From Pelomonas sp. Root405 (GTDB lineage: Bacteria; Pseudomonadota; Gammaproteobacteria; Burkholderiales; Burkholderiaceae_C): DNA of 64,000 nucleotides. The notes beneath the pieces were generated by a model. It saw nothing but the letters and a program-made list of their open reading frames with translations, made no database searches and had not been told where the DNA came from. Within the stretch, counting starts at the first letter, position 1. Every line of letters starts with the position of its first letter. Position numbers and translations under genes: made by a program. The stretch covers positions 172,931 to 236,930 of the forward strand of contig NZ_LMDU01000016.1 of assembly GCF_001425165.1 (NCBI RefSeq), given 5' to 3'. Positions 1 to 9,179 of the stretch are shown piece by piece.

Positions 1-34
1 AGCGGATGCCGAGGGAAGTCAAACGCAGCTTGGA

Positions 35-592
35 TCAAAGCGCCAGCAGATGCGTCCGGTAGTGGATGAGCTCGTCGATGGATTCGTGGATGTCCGCCAG
101 CGCCGTGTGCGCCTGGGCCTTCTTGAAACCCTCCAGCGAGGACGGCTTCCAACGCTTGGCCAATTCCTTCAGCGTCGACACGTCCAGGTTGCGGTAGTGG
201 AAGAAGCTCTCCAGCTCCGGCATGTAGTTGGCGAGGAAGCGGCGGTCCTGGCAGATGCTGTTGCCGCACATCGGGCTCTTGCCCTTGGGCACGTACTGCT
301 TCAAAAAGGTGATGGTCTGGGCGACGGCATCGGCCTCGCTGATCGTCGAGGCCTTCACGCGGTCGATGAGGCCGCTGCGTCCATGCGTGCCCTTGTTCCA
401 GGCGTCCATCGCGTCCAACGTCGCGTCGGTTTGGTGGATGGCGAAGACGGGGCCTTCGATGCGCGTCGCGAGGTTGGGATCCGTGACGACGACGGCAATC
501 TCGATGATTCGGTCGGTGTCGGGATAGAGCCCCGTCATCTCAAGGTCGATCCAGATCAGGTTGTTGTCGCTGGAGGCAAGGGTGTCGGACAT
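35..592 (-). CDS. orn: Oligoribonuclease (DEDDh 3'-5' exonuclease)
   Basis: This 185-residue protein degrades 2-5 nt RNA oligomers, including pGpG, to mononucleotides in the cytoplasm. The N-terminal [10 protein letters not shown] carries the first DEDD acidic pair, and [14 protein letters not shown] near the C-terminus carries the catalytic His/Asp of the DEDDh class. The length matches the family (about 180). The start at [10 protein letters not shown] was chosen because the frame stays open upstream only as an antisense artefact across the divergent protease gene. It is transcribed divergently from the M48 protease across a 51-bp gap that holds a small inverted repeat. Identification is secure from established family motifs. 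Confidence 0.96.
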   Translation of the reverse strand: MSDTLASSDNNLIWIDLEMTGLYPDTDRIIEIAVVVTDPNLATRIEGPVFAIHQTDATLDAMDAWNKGTHGRSGLIDRVKASTISEADAVAQTITFLKQYVPKGKSPMCGNSICQDRRFLANYMPELESFFHYRNLDVSTLKELAKRWKPSSLEGFKKAQAHTALADIHESIDELIHYRTHLLAL

Positions 593-611
593 GGTGGGCT
601 CGCTCTGAAGA

Positions 612-629
612 GCTGCGAATTCTCGCAGC
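612..629. repeat. Inverted repeat in orn/M48 divergent promoter region
   Basis: A perfect 7-bp inverted repeat GCTGCGA-attc-TCGCAGC lies between the divergent starts of orn and the M48 protease. It could be an operator or chance symmetry in a high-GC spacer. No regulator is suggested by the sequence. Confidence 0.45.
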
Positions 630-643
630 CTAAACTTCGCACC

Positions 644-1915
644 ATGTCTGCCACGCTGCTGTCCCTCGCGTTCGCACTTGCGCTCGCCGCCTCCCTTCTG
701 GTCAAGTTCTGGCTGTCCACGCGACAGATCCGCCATGTGGCGGCTCACCGCAACGAGGTTCCCGCCGCCTTTGCCGGCAGCGTCACGCTCGCGGCGCATC
801 AGAAAGCCGCCGACTACACGATCGCCCGCAGCCGCTTCGGCCTGTTGGCCCTGGCCTTCAATGCCGCGGTGCTGCTGGGCTGGACGCTGCTCGGCGGCCT
901 GGATGCGCTCAACGGCTGGGTGCTCGAATGGAGCGGCGCGCTGCCCGAGGCTTGGCGGGCCATGGGCTACCAGCTCGGCCTGGTCGGTGCTTTCGTGCTG
1001 ATCGGCTCGCTGCTGGATCTGCCCTGGGAGATGTGGTCCACCTTCAAGATTGAGCAGGCCTTCGGTTTCAACCGGACTACGCTGCGTCTGTACTTCGCCG
1101 ACATGCTGAAGGGCTTGGCTGTCGGCGCACTGCTCGGCCTGCCCATCGTCGCGCTGATCCTGTGGCTGATGGGCGCCGCCGGGCCGCGCTGGTGGCTGTG
1201 GGCCTGGGGCGCGTGGGTGGGTTTCCAGCTGCTCGTGATGGTGCTCTACCCGACCGTCATCGCGCCGCTGTTCAACAAGTTCGAACCACTGACGGACGCG
1301 GCGCTCAAGGAGCGTGTCGAGCGCCTGATGGCCCGTTGCGGCTTCGCGGCCAAGGGCCTGTTCGTCATGGATGGCAGCCGGCGCTCGGCGCATGGCAATG
1401 CCTACTTCAGCGGCTTCGGCCCGGCCAAGCGCGTCGTTTTCTTCGACACGCTGCTGACCAAGCTGAACGGCGGCGAGGTGGAGGCGGTACTCGCCCATGA
1501 GCTGGGTCACTTCAAGCACAAGCACATCACCAAGCGCATCGCGCTGATGTTCGCGATGAGCCTGGCTGGCTTTGCGCTGTTGGGCTGGTTGGCACAGCAA
1601 CCAGCCTTTTTCGCCGGCCTGGGCGTGCGCCCCTCGCTCGGCGCGCCCAACGATGCGCTGGCCCTCATCCTCTTCCTCCTCGCCGGCCCGGTGTTTGGCT
1701 TCTTCGTCACGCCGCTGGCCAGCCACTTCTCGCGTCGCGACGAGTTCCAGGCCGACGCCTATGCCCGCGCCCAGGCCAGCGGTGCCGACCTGTCATCTGC
1801 GCTGCTCAAACTGCACGAGGACAACGCCGGCACGCTGACGCCGGACCCGGTCTACGCCCGCTTCTATTACTCACACCCACCCGCTGCTGAACGTCTTGCA
1901 GCCCTCGCCTCATGA
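644..1915 (+). CDS. M48 family (Ste24/CAAX-type) membrane zinc metalloprotease
   Basis: A 423-residue integral membrane protease with several hydrophobic segments, starting [20 protein letters not shown]. The zinc site [10 protein letters not shown] is followed about 60-70 residues later by the DEFQADAYA segment that supplies the third ligand, as in the Ste24/CAAX prenyl protease branch of M48. A likely role is quality control of membrane proteins; the substrate cannot be predicted. The start ATG follows a TAAACT element by only about 7 bp, so the transcript may be nearly leaderless. Its stop overlaps the next gene's start (ATGA), indicating translational coupling. Confidence 0.9.
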   Translation: MSATLLSLAFALALAASLLVKFWLSTRQIRHVAAHRNEVPAAFAGSVTLAAHQKAADYTIARSRFGLLALAFNAAVLLGWTLLGGLDALNGWVLEWSGALPEAWRAMGYQLGLVGAFVLIGSLLDLPWEMWSTFKIEQAFGFNRTTLRLYFADMLKGLAVGALLGLPIVALILWLMGAAGPRWWLWAWGAWVGFQLLVMVLYPTVIAPLFNKFEPLTDAALKERVERLMARCGFAAKGLFVMDGSRRSAHGNAYFSGFGPAKRVVFFDTLLTKLNGGEVEAVLAHELGHFKHKHITKRIALMFAMSLAGFALLGWLAQQPAFFAGLGVRPSLGAPNDALALILFLLAGPVFGFFVTPLASHFSRRDEFQADAYARAQASGADLSSALLKLHEDNAGTLTPDPVYARFYYSHPPAAERLAALAS

Positions 1916-2247
1916 ACGATCTGCTGCTCGCCCAATGTGACCCCAAGGCCGCGCTGCTGGACGCCGACACGCGCACCCGCGTGCTCGCCGCCCTGCCCGG
2001 CTGGCTGCCCGACCCCGAGGCCAAGCTGATCGGTCGGCGCTTCGGCTTCGCCAACTTCTACCAAGTGATGGCCTTTGTCGACGCGGTCGCTGAAATCGCG
2101 CATGCGCAGGACCATCACCCCGAGATGCTCGTCAGCTATGACGCCTGCACCGTCAGCTACACCACGCACTCGCGCGGCGGGCTGACGTTGAACGACGCGA
2201 TCTGCGCGGCACAGGTGAGCGCCCTGCCCGAAGCGACCGCTGCATGA
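1912..2247 (+). CDS. 4a-hydroxytetrahydrobiopterin dehydratase (pterin-4a-carbinolamine dehydratase)
   Basis: This 111-residue protein has the family hallmark HHPEM in the context AQDHHPEMLVSYDACTVSYTTH and the usual length of about 100-115 residues. It dehydrates 4a-hydroxytetrahydropterin, normally recycling the cofactor of phenylalanine hydroxylase; no hydroxylase gene is in this window. The start ATG overlaps the M48 stop by 4 bases. The tail GLTLNDAICAAQ is typical of the fold. The function is assigned from family knowledge and the pairing with the protease is seen directly. Confidence 0.93.
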   Translation: MNDLLLAQCDPKAALLDADTRTRVLAALPGWLPDPEAKLIGRRFGFANFYQVMAFVDAVAEIAHAQDHHPEMLVSYDACTVSYTTHSRGGLTLNDAICAAQVSALPEATAA

Positions 2248-2329
2248 GTGCCGAGCGCAGGGCCGCTCCCAAGCCGGCACGCATCCCCTCGGGGGATCGG
2301 TCGATGTACTCATCGAACGAGGGGCTCCA

Positions 2330-3232
2330 ATGAACAAGTTCCAGGCGCTGGACCTGGGACTGGTCGTGCGCGGCCACGGCCGGCACTACATCGTCGAAGA
2401 CACCGACGGCAAGCGCTTCGTCTGCCACCCCCGTGGCAAGAAGAGCGACGCCGTGGTGGGCGACCAGGTGCGCTTTGCCGATTCCGGTGACGAAGGCGTC
2501 ATCGAGGCGGTCGAGCCGCGGCGCAACCTGCTGTTCCGCCAGGACGAATGGAAGACCAAGAGCTTCGCGGCCAATCTCGACCAGTTGCTGGTGCTGGTCG
2601 CCGTGGAGCCGGTGTTCAGCGAATCTCAGCTCACGCGCTCGCTGATCGCCGCCGAGTCCGCCGGCATCCGCATGGCCATTGCGCTGAACAAGACCGACCT
2701 GCCCGGCACCGACGCCGCCCGCGAGCGCCTCAAGCCCTATCACGCCATGGGCTTGAAGATGTTCGAGGTCGCGCTGAAGGCCGACCGCGAGGGCTCGCGC
2801 GCGACGCTGGACCCCTGGCTGGCCGGCCAGCGCACCTTCGTGCTGGGCCCCAGCGGCACGGGCAAGAGCACGCTGATCAACCTGCTGGTGAAAGACGCGC
2901 AGGCGCAGGTCGGCGAGATCTCGCAGGCGCTCAACTCCGGCCGCCATACGACGACGACAACGCAGTGGTACTGGACGGACAACACGCGCACGACGGCGCT
3001 GATCGATTCACCGGGCTTCCAGGAATTCGGCCTGCGCCAGATCGATGCCGCTGACTTGTGGCGTTACATGCCCGACCTGCGCGAGCATGCGAACTGCCGC
3101 TTCGCCAACTGCAGCCACATCCATGAGCCCGACTGCGGTGTGCGCGCGGCCGTCGCGGCCGGGCAGATCAGCGCCGGCCGCTACCGCATCTACGGCGAAA
3201 TCCTCGAAGAGCTGCAACGCAAAAGCTGGTGA
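2330..3232 (+). CDS. rsgA: Small ribosomal subunit biogenesis GTPase RsgA
   Basis: A 300-residue, circularly permuted GTPase acting in late 30S subunit maturation. An N-terminal OB-like region is followed by the G4-type motif ALNKTDL, the P-loop GPSGTGKST (G1), the DSPGF segment (G3) and a C-terminal zinc knuckle CRFANCSHIHEPDC. The order G4-G1-G3 is the family signature. A purine-rich GAGGGG lies just upstream of the ATG. It follows the pterin dehydratase by 82 bp; that gap contains a short hairpin ATCCCC-tcg-GGGGAT (2283-2297) with no T-tract. The stop overlaps the next start. Confidence 0.97.
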   Translation: MNKFQALDLGLVVRGHGRHYIVEDTDGKRFVCHPRGKKSDAVVGDQVRFADSGDEGVIEAVEPRRNLLFRQDEWKTKSFAANLDQLLVLVAVEPVFSESQLTRSLIAAESAGIRMAIALNKTDLPGTDAARERLKPYHAMGLKMFEVALKADREGSRATLDPWLAGQRTFVLGPSGTGKSTLINLLVKDAQAQVGEISQALNSGRHTTTTTQWYWTDNTRTTALIDSPGFQEFGLRQIDAADLWRYMPDLREHANCRFANCSHIHEPDCGVRAAVAAGQISAGRYRIYGEILEELQRKSW

Positions 3233-3912
3233 TGCGCCGACTGCTGCTGACCGTCGGCGCGCTGGCCCTGCTGGCCGGCTGCGCTACCCCGAACACGCCC
3301 CCGCCCGCCTCCCGAGGCTGGCAGCCGCTGACGCTGCCGGGCAAGGCGGTGACCCGCTACAGCTGGACCGAGAAGGACGGCCGCCCGGCGCTGGAGGCTT
3401 CGTCCGAGCGCTCGGCCAGCATCTGGCGCAAGCGGCTTGACCCGGCGCTGCTCAAGGTTGGCGAGGTCAGCTTTTCGTGGTGGGTGCAGGGGCTGATCCC
3501 CGACGCCAATGTGTCGGACATGGCGCGCGAGGACTCGGTTGCGCGCGTCATCTTCGGCTTCGGCGGCGATATCGACGCCCTTCCCCTGCGCACGCGCATA
3601 AAGTTCGAGCTGGCCCAGGCGCTGACCGGCGAGGTGCCGCCCTATGCGACGCTGATGTATGTCTGGGACAGCAAGCTGCCGGTCGGCACCGTCGTCGTCA
3701 ACCCGCGCAGTGACCGCATCCGCAAGATCGTCGTCGACTCGGGCCCGACGGAGCTGCGCCGCTGGCGTGAGCACCGTCGCGACCTGGCCGCCGATTTCCG
3801 CCTGGCTTTCGGCGAGACAGCCGGCCCGCTGCTGTCGATGGCCGTCATGACGGACAGCGACAACAGCCGCGCGTCGGCCCGCACCTGGTACGGCCCCGTC
3901 GAACTGAGGTGA
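3232..3912 (+). CDS. DUF3047 family lipoprotein
   Basis: A 226-residue exported protein with a lipobox-type signal (LLTVGALALLAGC), so probably a lipoprotein. The body (SFSWWVQGLIPDANVSD, then DALPLRTRIKFELAQ, MYVWDSKLPVGT and TDSDNSRASARTWYG) matches what is known of DUF3047, a domain of unknown biochemical role. The ATG is contained in the rsgA stop (TGATG); a GTG one codon upstream is also possible. It is the last gene of the plus-strand run and is followed 3 bp later by a convergent gene. No function is claimed beyond family membership. Confidence 0.85.
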   Translation: MRRLLLTVGALALLAGCATPNTPPPASRGWQPLTLPGKAVTRYSWTEKDGRPALEASSERSASIWRKRLDPALLKVGEVSFSWWVQGLIPDANVSDMAREDSVARVIFGFGGDIDALPLRTRIKFELAQALTGEVPPYATLMYVWDSKLPVGTVVVNPRSDRIRKIVVDSGPTELRRWREHRRDLAADFRLAFGETAGPLLSMAVMTDSDNSRASARTWYGPVELR

Positions 3913-3915
3913 GGT

Positions 3916-4191
3916 TTACTGCGGCGAGCGCCGCTCGGGCGGCCGCAGCGACAGCGGCACAGCGTCCGTCACCTCGCGCGCCTCGATGTCCACGACATCG
4001 CCAGCCGGCGGCTTGTGGCCGGCCCACGGGTTCTTGTTGACGCGAAAGCTCAGGTTCGGCTTGCGGCCGGTCAGCAGGCTGATCAGCAGGAAGGTGACAA
4101 AGCCGAGCAAGGCGATCACGAAAAGGCCGAGGCCGATGAGGGCCCCGACGACGAGCATCAGCAGGCGAAACAGCGAACGAAACAGGCGCAT
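3916..4191 (-). CDS. Small membrane protein of unknown function
   Basis: A 91-residue protein beginning MRLFRSLFRLLMLV, with a long hydrophobic segment (about residues 10-40) that could form one long or two short membrane helices. A polar C-terminal tail follows, containing NPWAGHKPPAGDVVDIEARE. An alternative ATG three codons upstream (position 4200) gives MLVMRLF. It ends 3 bp from the convergent DUF3047 gene and lies 20 bp downstream of an SDR gene on the same strand, so it may be cotranscribed with that. I do not recognise the family. Confidence 0.7.
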   Translation of the reverse strand: MRLFRSLFRLLMLVVGALIGLGLFVIALLGFVTFLLISLLTGRKPNLSFRVNKNPWAGHKPPAGDVVDIEAREVTDAVPLSLRPPERRSPQ

Positions 4192-4211
4192 GACCAACAT
4201 TCTGAACCGGA

Positions 4212-4937
4212 TCAACCGCGCCCGACGAAAGGCATGTTGGTGGCCATGACCGTCATGGTCTGCACATTGGCCGACAGCGGCAGGCCGGCCATGTAGACGA
4301 CGGCGCGGGCGACGTCTTCCACGTCCATGCGCGGCTCGACGGCGATGCTGCCGTTGGCCTGGGGCACGCCACGCAGCATCTTCTCGGTCATCTCGGTGGC
4401 GGCATTGCCGATGTCGATCTGGCCACAGGCGATGTCGAAGGCCCGGCCATCCAGGCTCAGCGCCTTGGTCAGGCCGGTGATCGCATGCTTGGTGGACGTG
4501 TAGGGCGCCGAGAACGGCCGCGGCGCATGGGCCGAGATGGAGCCGTTGTTGATGATGCGGCCGCCGCGCGGGTCCTGCGTCTTCATCAACGCGAACGCGG
4601 CACGGGCGCAAAGGAAGCTGCCGGTCAGGTTGGTATCGACAACCGCGCGCCACTGGGCCACCGTCAGCTCGTCGATGGGCACCGGCGGCGCGCCCATGCC
4701 GGCGTTGTTGAAGAGCAGGTCCAGCCGACCGAAGCGCTCGCGCAGTTGAGCAAATGCCGCGTCGACCTGGGCCTCGTCGGCCACGTCGGCGGGCAGCACC
4801 AGCGCCTCGGGCAGGGTGTCGCGCAGGGCGGCCTCGCGCCTGCCCATCAGCGCCAGCGTCCAGCCCTTGGCCGCCAGCGCGCGGGCAACGGCCCGGCCGA
4901 TGCCCGAGCCGCCGCCGGTGACGAGGGCGACCTTCAT
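4212..4937 (-). CDS. Short-chain dehydrogenase/reductase (SDR)
   Basis: A 241-residue classical SDR. The Rossmann motif TGGGSGIG is at residues 7-14, followed by NNAG and the catalytic Ser (NGSIS) with YTSTK supplying Tyr and Lys, so the active site is complete. It should be a cytoplasmic NAD(P)-dependent oxidoreductase; the substrate is not predictable. Its start overlaps the stop of the upstream CsgG-like gene by one base, which suggests one transcript, although a functional link between the two is not obvious. Confidence 0.9.
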   Translation of the reverse strand: MKVALVTGGGSGIGRAVARALAAKGWTLALMGRREAALRDTLPEALVLPADVADEAQVDAAFAQLRERFGRLDLLFNNAGMGAPPVPIDELTVAQWRAVVDTNLTGSFLCARAAFALMKTQDPRGGRIINNGSISAHAPRPFSAPYTSTKHAITGLTKALSLDGRAFDIACGQIDIGNAATEMTEKMLRGVPQANGSIAVEPRMDVEDVARAVVYMAGLPLSANVQTMTVMATNMPFVGRG

Positions 4938-5884
4938 CAGCGGCCGATGGGCGCGAGCAGCGTGCGCTGCACCCAGCCGCTGAAGTTGGCGGCGTCGACC
5001 TTGACGAAGCCGTCCTTGACCTCGCCCGTCGCGACCAGCTCGTCGCTGCGGTTCAGCGTCGCGACGACCTTGCTGTCGCGCGACGGCGCGGCATAGGCCT
5101 TCACGTTGGAAATCTTGGCTGCCATCATCTGGCCGGCATTGACCGGCGCGCCGGCTTGCGTCGAAGCCCCGGCGTTGGCGTCGCCGGAAGCGCTGCCGGT
5201 GCGGATCAGGCTGCCCTGGTCACGGATGGTGAGGACGATCTTGTTGAAGTTGTCCAGGAAGCTGGCCGCGATGAGCTTGCCCTCGGCCGTGCTGGTGTAG
5301 CCGCCCATGCCGCCGATGGCACCGCCGCCGAAGCCCCAGCCGCCGATGGAGAAGTCCATCTTGCTGGCCTTGCCCTCGGCCGCGGCCACCTGGATGCTGG
5401 AACGCACATCGGCCAGCAGCAGGCTGGTGGAAGCGTCCTTGAACTTCAGGCCGCCGGCGATGGCACCGAGCACGCCGAGCTTGCCGCCCAGGAAGCCGCC
5501 GAGGCCGCCACTGGTGTTGGCGCCGATCTGCACATTGGGCGTCATGACGAAGTCGGCCGCCTGCATCTGGCCCTTGCCAATGTTGGACTCCTGACGCATC
5601 TCGCCGGCCGCCGCCAGCGAGCGCTCCTGCTGGATGTTCTGCATGGCCTGGCCGCGCTCGACCACGTCGAAGCAGCCGGACTGCTGGACCATCATCCGCA
5701 GCAGGGCGGCGGGCGAGCCCAGGCCGTACTGCGACAGGTGGTTCCAGCCATGCTGGGGTTCGGTCACCGCCAGCACGCCCAACTTCTTGGGGCATTTCTC
5801 GACGGCGGAGCCGCCTTCCTCCGTTTGGGCCATGACGGATGTCGTCAGGCCAGCCAGCATCAGCGCGCACAGGGTCTTGTTCAT
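4937..5884 (-). CDS. CsgG/HfaB-like secreted protein with C-terminal SH3-like domain
   Basis: A 315-residue exported protein with a Sec signal ([20 protein letters not shown]). The central region [19 protein letters not shown] followed by [12 protein letters not shown] resembles the CsgG/curli-assembly family. The C-terminus ([20 protein letters not shown] through [13 protein letters not shown]) looks like a bacterial SH3 domain. It is not an obvious lipoprotein, unlike E. coli CsgG. The ATG has a strong upstream GGAGG. No other curli genes are present, so a curli role is not supported; an envelope or peptidoglycan-associated role is only an inference. Confidence 0.75.
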   Translation of the reverse strand: MNKTLCALMLAGLTTSVMAQTEEGGSAVEKCPKKLGVLAVTEPQHGWNHLSQYGLGSPAALLRMMVQQSGCFDVVERGQAMQNIQQERSLAAAGEMRQESNIGKGQMQAADFVMTPNVQIGANTSGGLGGFLGGKLGVLGAIAGGLKFKDASTSLLLADVRSSIQVAAAEGKASKMDFSIGGWGFGGGAIGGMGGYTSTAEGKLIAASFLDNFNKIVLTIRDQGSLIRTGSASGDANAGASTQAGAPVNAGQMMAAKISNVKAYAAPSRDSKVVATLNRSDELVATGEVKDGFVKVDAANFSGWVQRTLLAPIGR

Positions 5885-5968
5885 ATCGTCATTCCTCCAG
5901 AAAACGAGGATTGTGCCCAGGCCGGCCGCTGTCGGCATCCCCTTTCCCCATGAGCAAGGTCGCCTGGA

Positions 5969-8329
5969 TCAGGGTCGCAGCACGAAGCGGTGCGCCGTCT
6001 CGCCGGGCAGAAAGGCCAGCGGCTCAGCCGCCAGCCAGGCGGCGTGGTCGCTGCGGTAGAAGGGCGACAAGGGATGGCCGCTCTGGCCACCCGGGATGAC
6101 GAGGATGCCGCGCTCCTCATGACCGGGCGAGACCACCATGCGTTCGCTCTGGCCGTGGCCACGGTCGTGCACGCGGGGCATGTGGGCATCACCGGCCATG
6201 CCTTGGGAGGCCTGGTCCAGCCAGGGAGCAAGCGGCGGCACGGCGCCGCTCAGCGGGTGGCGCATGTGGGTGAGGTTCTCAGCGCCCCAGGTGGCGGCGG
6301 CGAGGCTGCCGTGCTTGGCGAGCAGCTCCTTGCGGCTGTCGAGCACGGCGCGCTGCAGCAGCTCCGGCCAGTTCTTGAAGCCCGCCGGCAAGGTGTCGGG
6401 CCGCGCGGTCTGCACCAGTGCCCAGCCGGGCGTCTCCGGCACCAACTTCAGGTCACTCAGCTTGGCGCCCTGCGCCTCCATCAGGCCGGCCAGCGGTGCG
6501 AACAGGCTGCCGAGCGTCTTCAGGCGGAACGAGCGCACCAGCAGATAGCCGACCGCATCGGGGCGCGCGGCATCGGCGCTCTGCTCGACTTCGGCACGGT
6601 AGTCGGCCAGTCCGTTCGCGGCGACGAAGTCGGGCGTCAAGACCTGGGCCAGCAACAGCTGCCGCCAACGCTGCAGGAAGAGCGCGCGGTCGTCGAGCTG
6701 GATGGCGTGCAGGCCGGCCTCGTCGAGCTTCTCATGGGCTCGCAGGCCGTCTCGGATCTGCTGGCCGCGTGCGCCGACATCCCAGCCGCCATTGCCGACG
6801 AGCTTCATCGCCTCGCCGCCGATCATGCGGGCATTGGCCGTCCACAGCCGGCCGTCGGGCGGATCGACCAGGCGGGGGTGCTCGGCAGCGTTGAGATAGC
6901 CCTGCCAGCGCGAGCGGCCGTCGCTCCAGTCCTGCGGGCGGTCCGGGTCATCGCCACCCACGCGTCTCGGGATGGCGCCGATGACGGTCCAGGCAATGCG
7001 GCCGCTGGCATCGCCCACGACCAGGTTCTGCGCCGGCATGCCCGCGCCCACTGCCAGCTGCACGGCGTCGTCGACGCTGGTGGCGGCCTCAAGCTGCATC
7101 AGCCGAAGGTTCATGCCTTCAGCGTCATGGGCCACCCAGCGCAGCGCATAGGCCTGGCCCGCTGGCGCCTTCTGCGGCATCACGGGACCCCATTCGCTTT
7201 CCAGCACGACATGGTCGACCGCCGCCTCGCCGGCCACCTCGATGCGCTCGACCACACGGCGCAGCGGCCGCTCCGTACCGCCCGCCATGTAGTGGGAGCC
7301 GGCGGCGTTGAGCTTGAGCGTGACGACATCGGCCCAGTCGGACGTGGTGTTGGTGAAGCCCCAGGCCACGCGGCCGTTGCTGCCGACCAGCAGCAGCGGC
7401 GTGCCGGGCAGGGTCACGCCGGCGATGTCGTGGCTGCCGGCGCTGCCCTTCCATTTCACGCGGGTCTTGAACCAGGTGCCCGGCGAGCGCAAGCCGAGGT
7501 GCATGTCGTCGGCGACGATGGCGCGGCCCTCGGCACCACGCGATGCGGCGACGGCGAAGTTGTTGCTACCAAGGCTGCGCGAATCCCGCAGGCTGCAGTC
7601 GCTGCAGGCCGTCTTGGCGGCGCGCAGCGTATCGGGCAAGGGTCCGGCGGGCAAAGGCACGGCGGCCATGCGGCTGTCGTCCAGCGCGGCCTGCCAGTCG
7701 GCGCTGTGCTGGGTCAGGAAGGCGTACCAGTCGGCCGGCACAGCCTGATGCAGCAGGCCCATCGCGATGTCGTCGCGGCCCTGGGCGCCTTGCAAGTCGA
7801 GGTACATGCCGTAGCCGACGAGCAAGGTGTCGACCGCCGTCCATGCCTTCGGCACCTGGCGCAGCAGGAAGTACTCGGGCGGCCGGCTCGACAGTGCCGC
7901 CAGGCCGGCGTTGACGCCGCTCACATAGGCGTCCAGCAGCGCGCGTTCGTCGGCCGGCAGCGCGGCGACACCGGCCTCGGCGCGGTGGCGGAAGCGGTGC
8001 AGCCGGCGCGCCTTGTCCAGCGGCAGCGCCTTCGCGCCCACCAGCGCCGACAGCTCGCCGGCGGCATTGCGCCGCATCAGGTCCATTTGAAAGAAGCGCT
8101 CCTGCGCATGGACGAAGCCCAGGCCACGCGCCACGTCCAGCCGGGTCTCGGCCGTCAGCGTCAGGTAGCCGCGGGCGTCCCGCTGCGCCTCCGCCGGCGC
8201 AGCCAGCGCCGGCAGCGCCCGTTCGCCGTCGAGCTGAGCCAGGCTGCCGCGCAAGGCCAGCCACAACGCCAGGGCGAGCAGCAGCACGAGCAGCAGCAGG
8301 CCGCCAAGGACGCGCTTCAGCCAGACCAT
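5969..8329 (-). CDS. Penicillin acylase family Ntn-hydrolase
   Basis: A 786-residue protein with an N-terminal membrane/signal segment (MVWLKRVLGGLLLLVLLLAL). The nucleophile region LGSNNFAVAASR has the Ser of the GSNN motif that becomes the N-terminal catalytic residue after autocatalytic cleavage in this family. Downstream IVADDMHLGL and GFTNTTSDWADV match the beta chain. Such enzymes hydrolyse amides, including acyl-homoserine lactones or beta-lactams; the substrate here is not predictable. The start ATG at 8329 overlaps the stop of the upstream SDR gene. The frame stays open further upstream but that stretch lies inside the SDR gene. Confidence 0.9.
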   Translation of the reverse strand: MVWLKRVLGGLLLLVLLLALALWLALRGSLAQLDGERALPALAAPAEAQRDARGYLTLTAETRLDVARGLGFVHAQERFFQMDLMRRNAAGELSALVGAKALPLDKARRLHRFRHRAEAGVAALPADERALLDAYVSGVNAGLAALSSRPPEYFLLRQVPKAWTAVDTLLVGYGMYLDLQGAQGRDDIAMGLLHQAVPADWYAFLTQHSADWQAALDDSRMAAVPLPAGPLPDTLRAAKTACSDCSLRDSRSLGSNNFAVAASRGAEGRAIVADDMHLGLRSPGTWFKTRVKWKGSAGSHDIAGVTLPGTPLLLVGSNGRVAWGFTNTTSDWADVVTLKLNAAGSHYMAGGTERPLRRVVERIEVAGEAAVDHVVLESEWGPVMPQKAPAGQAYALRWVAHDAEGMNLRLMQLEAATSVDDAVQLAVGAGMPAQNLVVGDASGRIAWTVIGAIPRRVGGDDPDRPQDWSDGRSRWQGYLNAAEHPRLVDPPDGRLWTANARMIGGEAMKLVGNGGWDVGARGQQIRDGLRAHEKLDEAGLHAIQLDDRALFLQRWRQLLLAQVLTPDFVAANGLADYRAEVEQSADAARPDAVGYLLVRSFRLKTLGSLFAPLAGLMEAQGAKLSDLKLVPETPGWALVQTARPDTLPAGFKNWPELLQRAVLDSRKELLAKHGSLAAATWGAENLTHMRHPLSGAVPPLAPWLDQASQGMAGDAHMPRVHDRGHGQSERMVVSPGHEERGILVIPGGQSGHPLSPFYRSDHAAWLAAEPLAFLPGETAHRFVLRP

Positions 8330-9117
8330 CAGAAGGTGCCGGGGAAGCTGCCGCCGTCGAGCAGGATGTTCTGCCCGGTCAGATAACCGGCCTGGGCGCT
8401 GCACAGCATGGCGCAGATGGCGCCGAACTCGGCGGCGCTGCCGAAGCGCTGGGCCGGAATGGCCGCACGCCGCTTGGCCGCGACTTCATCGACCGCGACC
8501 CCGGTCTTGGCCGCACCCGCGGCCATGGTCTTCTTCAGGCGGTCGGTGTCAAAGGCGCCCGGCAGCAGGTTGTTGATCGTCACGTTGGCGCCGGCCAGGC
8601 GCGGCTGGCGGGCCAGGCCAGCAACGAAACCGGTCAGCCCCGAGCGCGCGCCGTTGGACAGGCCCAGCACGTCGATGGGCGCCTTCACGGCGCCGGAGGT
8701 GATGTTGACGATGCGGCCAAAGCCGCGCGCGGCCATCGCATCGACGGTCGCCTTGATCAGCTCGATGGGCGTCAGCATGTTGGCGTCGAGCGCGGCGATC
8801 CACTGCTCGCGGCCCCAGTCGCGGAAGTCGCCCGGCGGCGGGCCGCCGGCGTTGTTGACGAGGATGTCGACCTGGGGGCAGGCGGCCAGCGCGGCGGCAC
8901 GGCCTTCCGCTGTGGCAATGTCACCGGCAACCGCGCGCACCTCGACGGCCGGGTTCAGCGCCCGCAGCGCCGCGGCCGTCGCGAGCAGATCCGCCTCACC
9001 GCGCGCCGTGATGACGACATGGGCGCCCTCGCCCACCAGCGCCTCGGCGCAGCCGCGGCCCAACCCCTTGCTGGCGGCGCAGACCAGCGCCCAGCGGCCA
9101 TTCAGTCCCAGATCCAT
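8329..9117 (-). CDS. Atypical SDR, FabG-like, lacking the canonical YxxxK
   Basis: A 262-residue SDR-fold protein. The NAD-binding region is CAASKGLGRG rather than TGxxxGxG, and NNAG and the catalytic Ser (NITSG) are present. Where YxxxK should be, the sequence reads GLSNGARSGLTGF, so Tyr is absent and Arg replaces Lys. This matches a described 3-ketoacyl-ACP-reductase-like SDR subgroup that deviates in both motifs. It heads a two-gene operon with the penicillin-acylase-like hydrolase (1-base overlap). Catalytic activity as a classical SDR is therefore doubtful. Confidence 0.85.
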   Translation of the reverse strand: MDLGLNGRWALVCAASKGLGRGCAEALVGEGAHVVITARGEADLLATAAALRALNPAVEVRAVAGDIATAEGRAAALAACPQVDILVNNAGGPPPGDFRDWGREQWIAALDANMLTPIELIKATVDAMAARGFGRIVNITSGAVKAPIDVLGLSNGARSGLTGFVAGLARQPRLAGANVTINNLLPGAFDTDRLKKTMAAGAAKTGVAVDEVAAKRRAAIPAQRFGSAAEFGAICAMLCSAQAGYLTGQNILLDGGSFPGTF

Positions 9118-9179
9118 GTCAGCTCTCCGGCATCACAAGCAGCGCGCATCATCGCGCGAGCCGAGCCGGCTGCCGCCGG

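Noticed and set aside
35-1726. Very long minus-strand open frame extending beyond orn
   Set aside because: The upstream part is antisense to the M48 protease, with Gln/Arg/Glu-rich sequence and no domain; only the orn part is real.
2283-2297. Hairpin before rsgA as a terminator
   Set aside because: Six-bp stem with no T-tract and located within a gene run expected to be cotranscribed.
5990-8386. 798-residue plus-strand frame opposite the penicillin-acylase gene
   Set aside because: Frame shadow: His/Gln/Arg-rich, no recognisable domain, and the minus-strand gene has clear motifs.
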